Virus record (IMG/VR): IMGVR_UViG_3300032516_000001
Span: 177,649 to 241,648 of that record
Direction: 5' to 3' (one strand)
Source: a virus
DNA: 64,000 nucleotides
Positions 1 through 8,234 of the stretch are shown piece by piece (positions within the stretch are counted from its first letter, which is position 1; each line of letters starts with the position of its first letter). Position numbers and translations under genes: made by a program. Under the pieces are notes generated by a model, which did no database searches, was not told the origin of the DNA, and saw only the letters and a list, made by a program, of their open reading frames with translations.

Positions 1-1465
1 TACCTGGCGTTTTCTCCTTCGGTTTGAAATCATCGGTATTCACGCCATTATATAACACTTTCCATTTTTCGGCCGGAAAACCAGAAGCCGGCTTCATGAA
101 ATTAGCGTGAGAATGAGAAACCACAGCCAGTGTGTCAACATATGACTCCCAGCCGGGTTCGCAGAGACTGAAATCGGTAACCTGTTGATCAAAAAGCCTG
201 AATTGGGTTGGGTTAGCTATTTTCAACGGTTCTGGAGTCATCCATGAACACAAAGCATCCCAATGTTGATCTTTATATATCGATGCCCATTCATCGTAAT
301 TGCAACAAACCACGCGTTCTAAATTAGCTGCTTTAGTAATTCCGGTAAATATTGTTATCCAATGCCCCCTACGAGCCATTTCGAGGGCATACATGATAAA
401 TGTCATTTCAGAACCAGTAAGCCCACGGTCTGATGTCCATATATTATCTACATCCATGGGTGCACGTATCTGAGACGGTGGGAAAAAGAACGCGCACCTA
501 AGCTTTCTACTAGATGGCTGTATTGGATCTACTATTGGTTGTATTTGCTTTATTTGCTCTCGAGTTCTCTTTATTTGCTCTCGAGTTCCTTTTAAATTCC
601 AGTTATTTACAAGTGGATAACCAAGATTTCTCTTTTTATGCCAAATTGCTTCATTTGAGGCATGTGATCTGGATTGCCGTGGAAGAGGAAAAACGCAATC
701 CGCATTAACTACATATACGATATTTGATGGATTGTTAACCCATTGGATACCTTTATTAGTTAATCGATCAGCGACATTGCTATTTTGATAGGCATAAGCC
801 CCATCTAAATCCTCATCCCAGCCATTGATATCGAGAATTGACGCCAATTTGCAGCTTTCATTTTTAGCATAGAAGAAAATAGATGAAATACCACCAATTG
901 GCATAGACAACTTTGGATCATTATTGCCTTTAAGTGGATCTATCAGTAATGAATCAATCGATTCGCATTCTTGATTTAGAATGCTCCACTTATAGTTGTT
1001 GAGCCTCCCGGATCCGATATCAGAAACATATTGATCGACTTGGTTTTCTTGGTATCTCGGAAAATCGGGGCTTAACTCCGGTAAACTCTTATATTGATTG
1101 GGACTTATTAATCCCGCGTTTATCCCATTAGCTTTATGGAACAAAGCATGTGTCTTTACACAATTTGACGGTAACCAAGTGTAATCATTGATAAATAAAA
1201 CGACTTCACTATTGGCATGAACTAAGGCGGTATTTATATATCTACCAAGGCTGTCAAGAGGAAACGGATTACTGATTGGTTCAATATGTCTTACTTTAAA
1301 AGCATACAATTTTTGGATTTCTTCAACCTCATTCTTCCTATATTTATAGATTCCATCCGAAATAATGAGTTCGAAATCAGTGAAAGATTGTTGTGCTAAG
1401 CTATTAAATATGATATCAAGTCCACCAACTCGCATCGTTGGCAGAATAATTGAGATGTACGGCAT
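1..1465 (-). CDS. Double-headed glycosyltransferase (GT2-like + GT4-like), partial
   Basis: Open reading frame from an ATG at 1465 that stays open to the left edge, so the C-terminus is missing (at least 488 codons). The N-terminus, starting MPYISIILPTMRVGGLD, is a GT-A/GT2-type nucleotide-sugar binding start and closely resembles the glycosyltransferase at 5700-6788. A linker near residues 290-310 contains a repeated TREQIK hexapeptide. After about residue 333 a second, GT-B/GT4-like domain begins (TSDRGLTGSE near residue 347, then a Rossmann-like region), matching the C-terminal half of the protein at 8235-10715. It is the last visible gene of the carbohydrate block and probably transfers two different sugars. 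Domain assignment is by motif and by similarity to the two neighbours; substrates are unknown. Confidence 0.8.
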   Translation of the reverse strand, partial: MPYISIILPTMRVGGLDIIFNSLAQQSFTDFELIISDGIYKYRKNEVEEIQKLYAFKVRHIEPISNPFPLDSLGRYINTALVHANSEVVLFINDYTWLPSNCVKTHALFHKANGINAGLISPNQYKSLPELSPDFPRYQENQVDQYVSDIGSGRLNNYKWSILNQECESIDSLLIDPLKGNNDPKLSMPIGGISSIFFYAKNESCKLASILDINGWDEDLDGAYAYQNSNVADRLTNKGIQWVNNPSNIVYVVNADCVFPLPRQSRSHASNEAIWHKKRNLGYPLVNNWNLKGTREQIKRTREQIKQIQPIVDPIQPSSRKLRCAFFFPPSQIRAPMDVDNIWTSDRGLTGSEMTFIMYALEMARRGHWITIFTGITKAANLERVVCCNYDEWASIYKDQHWDALCSWMTPEPLKIANPTQFRLFDQQVTDFSLCEPGWESYVDTLAVVSHSHANFMKPASGFPAEKWKVLYNGVNTDDFKPKEKTPG

Positions 1466-1474
1466 GATATACCT

Positions 1475-2437
1475 CTATGTTGATCTTACTTGAGACTCGA
1501 TCCATTTGTATGTCCGATTCATACCATCTTCAAAACCAATATGCGGTTCCCATTTCAACACACTACGAAGCATTGAGTTATCTGAATTTCTGCCACGAAC
1601 ACCCTGTGGTTTTGATTCGTCATATCGCTTTCTAATAGTCTTTCCGGCAATTTTTGCTACAATATCACACAATTCATTAATGGACACTAAACGATCCGTT
1701 CCAAGATTGATAGGATCGTGGTGATCGGATTCCATCAGACGTATCAATCCATCGACACAATCATCTATGAAACAATATGAACGTGTCTGTTTTCCATCAC
1801 CCCAAACCTCTATTTCATCATTAGACTTCGCTAATGCTATTTTACGGCATATAGCGGCGGGACTTTTTTCACGCCCACCATCATAAGTTCCCAGTGGACC
1901 GTATATATTATGGAACCGTACTACACGCGTATCGAAACCGAGATCTTCACGATAATGACGACATATTCTTTCCATCGTTAATTTTTCCCAGCCATATCCA
2001 TCTTCTGGTAATGCCGGGTATGCGTCCTCTTCACGCAGCGGAATGACGTTTACTTGTTCCTGCATGCTTGTCGGATATATACATGCTGAGGATGAAAATA
2101 GAAGACGTTTCGCATTATGTCTGAATGCTTCCTCGATAACATTCAAGTTAATACGCGAATTATTCACTATTATTTGACATCTGTGGCTCTCAATGAAACC
2201 TATCCCCCCCATATCAGCAGCTAAATGATAAATTCTATCATACGGTTCATCATCGAAAAACTTTTTCACAACAGATTCAGAGCGTAAATCAGTATTTGCG
2301 TAAAATTGGGTAGCAGTTGTCTTCCCAAATTCCGGAAATTTCAAATCCACTCCGGTAACTTCATGGCCATCATTAATTAACCTTGTAGTGAGATGACTCC
2401 CTATAAACCCGCCGGCCCCTGTTACCAGAATTCTCAT
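1475..2437 (-). CDS. GDP-mannose 3,5-epimerase-like NAD-dependent epimerase
   Basis: Extended short-chain dehydrogenase of 320 residues with the NAD-binding start VTGAGGFIGSH. It carries the active-site set of plant GDP-mannose 3,5-epimerases: the SSACIYP cysteine, YGWEK (Tyr-x3-Lys), RFHNIYGP, the lysine in GGREKSPAAICRK, and VRGRNSDN near the end. That enzyme converts GDP-D-mannose to GDP-L-galactose and GDP-L-gulose. Start ATG has an AGGTG Shine-Dalgarno. Followed in the same direction by a double glycosyltransferase and preceded 8 bp away by a UDP-sugar dehydrogenase, so it likely makes a rare activated sugar for the phage glycosyltransferases. Assignment to this epimerase type rather than GDP-fucose synthase or dTDP-glucose dehydratase rests on the complete motif set; exact substrate is inferred. 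Confidence 0.88.
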   Translation of the reverse strand: MRILVTGAGGFIGSHLTTRLINDGHEVTGVDLKFPEFGKTTATQFYANTDLRSESVVKKFFDDEPYDRIYHLAADMGGIGFIESHRCQIIVNNSRINLNVIEEAFRHNAKRLLFSSSACIYPTSMQEQVNVIPLREEDAYPALPEDGYGWEKLTMERICRHYREDLGFDTRVVRFHNIYGPLGTYDGGREKSPAAICRKIALAKSNDEIEVWGDGKQTRSYCFIDDCVDGLIRLMESDHHDPINLGTDRLVSINELCDIVAKIAGKTIRKRYDESKPQGVRGRNSDNSMLRSVLKWEPHIGFEDGMNRTYKWIESQVRST

Positions 2438-2445
2438 TTTATCAC

Positions 2446-3627
2446 CTATAGAGTGCTCGGAATCCTTAGTGACAAATCTAAAACTTTGATCTTAGATGAT
2501 TCAGCTAATCTATTACGAATATCAGGATAATCAACACAGAGTATGACAAAATCAGCATTGTTCACAACGTAATCGATATTCGGCGCATGAATCCAAGATG
2601 GTTTGATTTCAAGAACAATGTTCTTAACAGTTGGGTCATAGACAATCGGGTTTAGTTTCTCAATAGCGTTGGCTATCGTCATACCAACAGCATCAGTTAT
2701 ATCAAGCGCATTGGGCTTATAACCTAAGCCAACAACTGCAATTTTACGATTCGTGACCTCATGTAATTTGACCCATTCAGTAGCTATTTTTGCATATTTA
2801 TTGAGTGTCTGCGCGTGTGAATTCATCACAGCATCAGATGTAGGAGACTGATGGATGTCGTTCCAGATCAAACTATCTCTAGGGAGGCAAGGCCCGCCCG
2901 GAGGAGGGCCGGGTAACATATAACTTGTTCCGCCAATTCTCGGTTCAAATCCAAGTGCTCTGAAAACAACATCGGCATCTGCTCCCAGTTTTGATAGCTT
3001 GGCATTGATATCGTTGCCCCACGCACCACGCGCTGACAAGGTTGCGTTTATTGCTAATTTGGCGCAAGCGATTGAAATGACATTGCCACGCACTTCATTT
3101 GCGCATTTATTGTTCCAAATTGATGCTAATTCATCCTGAAGCTCTTTGCTGTCGACGTCATCACAACCCAAAAACATAATATGAGCATGAGCAAAATCGT
3201 AAGCTACCTGCCCCAATCTGATGAGTGGAGGATTATAGATTATCCGAAGTTTATTGTGACCATTACAAACTTCACGCGCATCGCGTGGGTCTAAAGTTGA
3301 CACCACATTTACTTTATATTTATCAGAAACAATGCTGTCGATTTCATTAATGATATTAGTTATGAATGCCGAAGATAGCGTTTTACCGGATAATGGAGTA
3401 GGTGCTATAACAAACGCCCACTCTGTTTTCTCTACAGCCTCGACAGATGAATCTGCTAAATTGAAATTCCATTCTATATGCTCAAACAGCGGGTTTTCTT
3501 TCCGCCGTAGCTTTCGCATCAACTCTTTATTTACATCGTACCCCCATACTTCGTGACCTAAACATCCAAGGTGATATGCCATGGGAAGACCGACCTTCCC
3601 GAGACCAAAAACGGCAATGCTTGTCAT
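2446..3627 (-). CDS. UDP-glucose/GDP-mannose 6-dehydrogenase family protein
   Basis: 393 residues with a Rossmann NAD motif at the extreme N-terminus (FGLGKVGLPMAYHLG). The central catalytic block GGPCLPRD has the thiolate cysteine of the nucleotide-sugar 6-dehydrogenase family (usual form GGSCFPKD). A C-terminal Rossmann domain follows (VVGLGYKPN...D). Family members oxidise the C6 hydroxyl of a UDP- or GDP-sugar to a uronic acid using two NAD. The protein is slightly shorter than typical members (about 430), and the usual S before the catalytic C is P. Together with the adjacent epimerase it supplies activated sugars to the cluster. UDP-glucose, UDP-ManNAc and GDP-mannose all remain possible substrates. 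Confidence 0.88.
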   Translation of the reverse strand: MTSIAVFGLGKVGLPMAYHLGCLGHEVWGYDVNKELMRKLRRKENPLFEHIEWNFNLADSSVEAVEKTEWAFVIAPTPLSGKTLSSAFITNIINEIDSIVSDKYKVNVVSTLDPRDAREVCNGHNKLRIIYNPPLIRLGQVAYDFAHAHIMFLGCDDVDSKELQDELASIWNNKCANEVRGNVISIACAKLAINATLSARGAWGNDINAKLSKLGADADVVFRALGFEPRIGGTSYMLPGPPPGGPCLPRDSLIWNDIHQSPTSDAVMNSHAQTLNKYAKIATEWVKLHEVTNRKIAVVGLGYKPNALDITDAVGMTIANAIEKLNPIVYDPTVKNIVLEIKPSWIHAPNIDYVVNNADFVILCVDYPDIRNRLAESSKIKVLDLSLRIPSTL

Positions 3628-3628
3628 T

Positions 3629-4921
3629 TCATTTTCCCTGTTTCAGTGCCTGCATTTTGAATTCCCACGCGTTATAGTGGCCCAATCTAGAAATATCAAC
3701 AAACCCAATTTTTCTTAACAGTGACTCTAAGGATGACTCGGTGTATCCCCATAAATGAAAATCGGCGTCATAAGTATTTCCACGCGTTCCCCAAATACAT
3801 GTTGCCCATTCATCAACCATCCCATCAGCAATAATCCTCTTTAATGCGAATTCCATATCAGTTACCATTATATATAACGATCCACCAGGTCGTAGTATGC
3901 GTAAACACTCATTTAGAACTTTCTCGCCAGCCTCGGCTGACAAATGATTGATCAGATGGATCATTTTAATCTTATCGGCGTGTCCATCGTGAAGTGGAAT
4001 AATACCTTTGCTAAGATCACATACAATATCAACCCCTGGAATTGCCCTAACATCTACATTGGGATGATAAACATCAGCAGAACCGCCACCCCCTAATTCG
4101 ACCCACGTCGATTGCCCACACGTAGAACATGTCGGGCCAACACCCCCTGGTGGCGGCATCGGACCAATTGCTTGATACTGTCGTACGTCCATACTCCGCT
4201 TTACATCAACTTGGCTGGAGTACATCTCATCATCTTTGATAAATTTTGCCCACATATAAGAATTACCATTGAAAATCCTGTAATGTTCGAGTTTCAATCC
4301 AAGCAGGGCTTGTAACTGTTCTATTGTATACCCTCTATTGTACGGACCTTCGTTAGTAAGTGCATTCTCATAAGGATAGTAAACTGTCGTATAAACCATG
4401 CAGAGAAATGTGCCACCGGGTTTAAGACATCGTTTAAATAATTCAACTACATATTGAACTTTTCCCGGTTGTATAGCATGCAAAACCCCATCCAAAAGTA
4501 TTAAATCAAACATTCCTAACTGATTAATATCATCATATTCTTTAAGCAAAACAGCTTTTGATGGATAACCTTCTAAAATTTTCGAGGTTAACTGCACATT
4601 TGAAGGAGTTATATCGACAGCAATAACATCCGCACCAGCTTGTGACATATAAAGTGAATCAACACCCATGCCACAGCCAAAATCCAAAACCCGCAAGCCT
4701 TTAAGATTTATAGCTAAAAGTTCTTCATAATAAATCTCACCTGTAAGAACTTTGTCCCAACGCATTCTGTTACGGAATTCCCAGTGTTCTTTAACATGTC
4801 GCTTTGTATCTTCGATATTATTAAGTGCGTCACTAGTTTTCTGAGCTGGTCCATCATCCCAAAAACACGCGTCCCAATATGCTATGGAATCCCGACTGAT
4901 TTGCGAATTTTCGTTCTTCAT
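3629..4921 (-). CDS. Tandem class I SAM methyltransferase (two domains)
   Basis: Two Rossmann methyltransferase domains in one chain. The first has the SAM motif VLDFGCGMGVDSLYM near residue 85 with the acidic VIAVD strand and LKPGGTF after it. The second, near residues 265-400, has WVELGGGGS and LRPGGSLYIMV and resembles SAM methyltransferases that act on sugars during polysaccharide synthesis. The frame extends to an ATG at 4936, but the ATG at 4921 has a clear GGAAGG Shine-Dalgarno and is preferred. It follows an FkbM methyltransferase by a few bases. Likely role: methylation of glycan residues (inference from context). The second domain has a degenerate SAM loop, so one domain may be structural. 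Confidence 0.75.
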   Translation of the reverse strand: MKNENSQISRDSIAYWDACFWDDGPAQKTSDALNNIEDTKRHVKEHWEFRNRMRWDKVLTGEIYYEELLAINLKGLRVLDFGCGMGVDSLYMSQAGADVIAVDITPSNVQLTSKILEGYPSKAVLLKEYDDINQLGMFDLILLDGVLHAIQPGKVQYVVELFKRCLKPGGTFLCMVYTTVYYPYENALTNEGPYNRGYTIEQLQALLGLKLEHYRIFNGNSYMWAKFIKDDEMYSSQVDVKRSMDVRQYQAIGPMPPPGGVGPTCSTCGQSTWVELGGGGSADVYHPNVDVRAIPGVDIVCDLSKGIIPLHDGHADKIKMIHLINHLSAEAGEKVLNECLRILRPGGSLYIMVTDMEFALKRIIADGMVDEWATCIWGTRGNTYDADFHLWGYTESSLESLLRKIGFVDISRLGHYNAWEFKMQALKQGK

Positions 4922-4938
4922 CGCATGGCCTTCCATCT

Positions 4939-5685
4939 TTACACAAATTCATTCGGAATGCATAGCAGATCAACACTGATAGGCGCACCGTGAGGTGAAA
5001 TACTTGCTATGTCGCTAGGCGTAGTTAAATTATTGGGGACCCTTGATATCGTTGTTACTGAATAATTCTCATTTAAAAGAAGTTTTCCGAGTTCAAATGA
5101 AGAATCTCCGACTTTATCCATGGTATAATTACATACTTCAACTACCATAGATGGCCTATATTTACGCAAACATTCTAAAGAACCACGTAATACGCGCAAT
5201 TCCCACCCATCAACGTCAATTTTGATGAAAGTTGGCTCTATATTTAGAATTGATACTATTTGATCTGTTGTTAACACCTCTACTGTAAATGGCTTTGCTT
5301 CCTTGAGTTCTACATAGGGTAAAAAATATTGGTTGTTCTTATTCAATTCATGATCCGGTGATAATAATGTCCAATGTCCTTGATGAACTACACTAATTGG
5401 GTTGCATGTCCGGCAATCGGATAAAGCTGCCCTGATGCATGTAACATTATTATATGTGAGATTTTGTACACGATTAACTAAACATGCGAATGCTTTAGGA
5501 CCCGGTTCTACGGCTACGACTTTTCCATCGTGGGAAGCTTCTATAGCCAACGGAATGGTTAAATCTCCTACGTTAGCCCCTATATCAATGATTACACATT
5601 TACCAAATCTTTTGATATAATTACGAAATGATGACAACAAATCAGTCTCATTGTAATTAGAAGCTATTTCACTGATAATATTCAT
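4939..5685 (-). CDS. FkbM family SAM-dependent methyltransferase
   Basis: 248 residues. Canonical FkbM signature: IDIGANVGDLTIPLA (SAM loop), VVAVEPGPKAF with the acidic Glu that binds the ribose, and the family-specific FIKIDVDGWELRVLRGS block. FkbM proteins O-methylate sugars or polyketide hydroxyls; in phage and bacterial surface clusters they usually cap glycans. Encoded between a GT2 glycosyltransferase and a double methyltransferase in the same transcription unit. Unlike the two other FkbM-like proteins at 6810-8226 it retains a standard motif II. Confidence 0.87.
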   Translation of the reverse strand: MNIISEIASNYNETDLLSSFRNYIKRFGKCVIIDIGANVGDLTIPLAIEASHDGKVVAVEPGPKAFACLVNRVQNLTYNNVTCIRAALSDCRTCNPISVVHQGHWTLLSPDHELNKNNQYFLPYVELKEAKPFTVEVLTTDQIVSILNIEPTFIKIDVDGWELRVLRGSLECLRKYRPSMVVEVCNYTMDKVGDSSFELGKLLLNENYSVTTISRVPNNLTTPSDIASISPHGAPISVDLLCIPNEFV

Positions 5686-5699
5686 AGTCTACTATCCAA

Positions 5700-6788
5700 T
5701 CATGGCGACTCTGGCCATATTTCACATCCCCAGTATTCTAAGTCACTAACGTCTATTGATTTTACCGGATGATTTCGCTCTTCTCTCCATAAATCTAAAC
5801 GCGATGCGAGTTCATCCATAATGTAATTATTTTTAGCATGACATATTTTTGAACGGTCATTTGACGCGTGTATTTCATTTCTACGCATCTCGTTGTAGTT
5901 CATTCCGTCTCTAAAACTCCACCTTCCTTCAATGCGTTCCTCCATGCCTCCCCATGGCAAAGATCCACAAATCCAGCGTGGATTTGGAACGATCGGGTCT
6001 TTCATTCTAGGTTCCCACCACAAATTGAGTCCAAGACCTTCAATCCTTATTGCAAAATCAGTATCCATCGGACCTTTCCCCCGTTCCAAACGTTCATCAA
6101 GGCCGCCCAATCTCCACAAGGTGTCACGCCTCATAGATTCATTTTTAACATGAATCCAACTAGGCGCCTTGGTACCCGGAACATTCCCAGACATAAGACG
6201 TCGGGAGTCTTGAATTTGATCCTGCCCGTGAACTTTTAAGGATGGAATAATCGAAGAATCGAAAGGTCCATCCTGGAATATAAACATTTCTGGTAAAATT
6301 CCGCCCTCGATTACTGGCGATGTAGTAACACAATGACCCGAATATCCAGATAAAGATGAATGGGCGTATTCCTTAGAAAAATCATAATCTCTCAGTAATT
6401 TTAATTTTGGAAGATCCGTATGCAGATATGGACCGATTAAATACAGATTATCTCTTTGTGAATGGTATTCAAGATGAGATTCGATCCACTCAGGATGACA
6501 ATAACAATAATCCTGTAATATTAGGATGTATTCACCACGCGCAAGAGCAAAAGCAGTGTTCCACGCAGAACAGAACGTAGTCCATTTACCATTACGTCTA
6601 TGTTCTGGTACGTGAATGCACTTAATTCCATATTTATTCGCTAAATCAATCACTTCGGAATGACGCTTTTCATAACGGTTATCACATATGATTAATTCGA
6701 AATCTTTAAAATTCTGATCTCGCATGCCAGCAAGAGTAATATCTAAACCGCCAGGTCTAAATGTAGAAACGCATACCGAAACTTTCAT
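5700..6788 (-). CDS. GT2-like glycosyltransferase
   Basis: 362 residues starting MKVSVCVSTFRPGGLD, a GT-A fold entry resembling the first domain of the partial enzyme at 1-1465. FELIICDNRY supplies the nucleotide-binding acidic position, and a second region (GGLDERLERGKGPMDTDFAIR) holds the 'GGfDE...ED' acceptor/catalytic block of GT2 enzymes. There is no second GT4 domain, so it is a single-headed relative of its neighbours. Upstream intergenic bases contain an AT-rich TATAGTATAG stretch. Acceptor and donor unknown. Confidence 0.82.
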   Translation of the reverse strand: MKVSVCVSTFRPGGLDITLAGMRDQNFKDFELIICDNRYEKRHSEVIDLANKYGIKCIHVPEHRRNGKWTTFCSAWNTAFALARGEYILILQDYCYCHPEWIESHLEYHSQRDNLYLIGPYLHTDLPKLKLLRDYDFSKEYAHSSLSGYSGHCVTTSPVIEGGILPEMFIFQDGPFDSSIIPSLKVHGQDQIQDSRRLMSGNVPGTKAPSWIHVKNESMRRDTLWRLGGLDERLERGKGPMDTDFAIRIEGLGLNLWWEPRMKDPIVPNPRWICGSLPWGGMEERIEGRWSFRDGMNYNEMRRNEIHASNDRSKICHAKNNYIMDELASRLDLWREERNHPVKSIDVSDLEYWGCEIWPESP

Positions 6789-6809
6789 GTGATTACTATA
6801 CTATACGAA

Positions 6810-7502
6810 TTAAGTTATTGGGAAATAGAGGCTATGGGAAATAGGACCACATGGAATAGTTGAAATCTCATTATATTTTACTCCAAATTTCCCACCAATA
6901 AGAGAATCTCGAATTTCTTCATAAATAGATGCACGTTTAAAAACATGGTTCTCAACTTGGATTTTCGGATGAAATTCAGATATAAGATTTTTTGATCCTT
7001 TTAAAACTTCTACCTCAGCCCCCTCAACATCTAATTTCATCCAATCCACGCGCGATAGATTAACCGAAGTCATCCATGAATCGATGATAGTCACCGGAAT
7101 GATATAACCATCACAGATCCCGGGATCCATGGAGAAAAATTCTTGTGTCATAGTATGCAACCAACCATCACGATCATAGACTCCGGATTCAATGACACAA
7201 CATTTATCGGACCACCCATTCAATGCTAAAGTTTTACGCAGTATATTTGCCTCTGATTCATCACCAGTTCCTTGAGGAGACCAGGCCCATACGTAAGAAG
7301 CTCCTTGCGCTAAAGCTGTAACTGTATATGAACCATAGGCTGCTCCGACGTCGAGGACGACATCCCCCGGGAGTATATGCCAATACGCCTCTCTAACAGA
7401 CGCCTCATCTTCAAATGTGTACCAAGTCGGGTGTTTTGGAATATTATCTAAACAAACGATTTTGTATGATTTTCCCCGAAACGTAAACTCTTTAATAGAC
7501 AT
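6810..7502 (-). CDS. FkbM-like methyltransferase, copy 2 of a tandem pair
   Basis: 230 residues. SAM loop VLDVGAAYGSYTVTALA and the FkbM block WMKLDVEGAEVEVLKGS are present. The normally acidic second motif reads YVWAWSPQG instead of the usual V-x-A-[FE]-EP. It shares most of its sequence with the gene immediately upstream (7507-8226), including SVNLSRVDWMKLDVEGAE, so the two arose by tandem duplication. Four bases separate the genes. The C-terminus ends PISHSLYFPIT. Likely a sugar O-methyltransferase whose cofactor pocket has diverged (inference). Confidence 0.8.
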   Translation of the reverse strand: MSIKEFTFRGKSYKIVCLDNIPKHPTWYTFEDEASVREAYWHILPGDVVLDVGAAYGSYTVTALAQGASYVWAWSPQGTGDESEANILRKTLALNGWSDKCCVIESGVYDRDGWLHTMTQEFFSMDPGICDGYIIPVTIIDSWMTSVNLSRVDWMKLDVEGAEVEVLKGSKNLISEFHPKIQVENHVFKRASIYEEIRDSLIGGKFGVKYNEISTIPCGPISHSLYFPIT

Positions 7503-7506
7503 GGAA

Positions 7507-8226
7507 TTAGATTATTGGGAAGTATAGACTATGGGAAATGAAATGATATGAAACAGTCGAGATTTCCCTATATCTTATCCCCAGTTTTCCTTCAACAAGA
7601 AGATCATAAACCTCTTGATACAAAGATGCGCGTCTAAAAAGGTGATTTTCAACGAGAATCTTTGGACAAAAATTAGATATTAGATTCTTAGCGCCTTTTA
7701 TAACTTCTCCTTCGGCCCCCTCAACGTCTAACTTCATCCAATCTACGCGCGATAGATTAACCGAAGTCATCCATGAATCGATCGTAGTTACCGGAATAAC
7801 ATCCAGAGGTAATCCGTTTGCCGGCCCATCCGGAATTGCGGGAGAGTCAGCATAAAATTCTTGTGTATCAACGTTTAACCAACCATCACGATCATAGACT
7901 CCAGATTCAATAACACAACATTTATCAGCCCATCCATTTAGCGCTAAAGTCTCACGCATCAACTGTGCCCCGGTATCAATGACCCCTCTTCCCGTATAAG
8001 GAGACCAAGCCCATACATAAGAGGCCCCCTGAGACAAAGCCGGCATCGTGTATGAGCCGTAGGAAGCCCCGATATCGAAAACAACATCATCCGGGAGTAT
8101 GTGCCAATTCCTATCTCTAACGGATGACTCATCTTCGAATGAATACCAACTCGGGTGGTCCTTGGTTTCTGTAGTATAAGCGATCTTATACATCTTTCCT
8201 CGAAACGTGAGTTCTTTTATGAGCAT
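7507..8226 (-). CDS. FkbM-like methyltransferase, copy 1 of a tandem pair
   Basis: 239 residues, paralogous to the following gene. It shares SAM loop VFDIGASYGSYTMPALS, the YVWAWSPYTG replacement of motif II, and WMKLDVEGAEGEVIKGA. It has about nine extra residues around the central loop. Lies 8 bp downstream of the GT2-TPR-GT4 enzyme, so it is probably co-translated. Duplication followed by loop divergence suggests that the two enzymes methylate different positions or sugars on the same glycan; this is inference. Confidence 0.8.
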   Translation of the reverse strand: MLIKELTFRGKMYKIAYTTETKDHPSWYSFEDESSVRDRNWHILPDDVVFDIGASYGSYTMPALSQGASYVWAWSPYTGRGVIDTGAQLMRETLALNGWADKCCVIESGVYDRDGWLNVDTQEFYADSPAIPDGPANGLPLDVIPVTTIDSWMTSVNLSRVDWMKLDVEGAEGEVIKGAKNLISNFCPKILVENHLFRRASLYQEVYDLLVEGKLGIRYREISTVSYHFISHSLYFPII

Positions 8227-8234
8227 ATGGCTAC

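Noticed and set aside
514-708. 64-codon plus-strand frame with a hydrophobic start
   Set aside because: It is antisense to the glycosyltransferase frame open from 1465 to the edge, which has clear domains.
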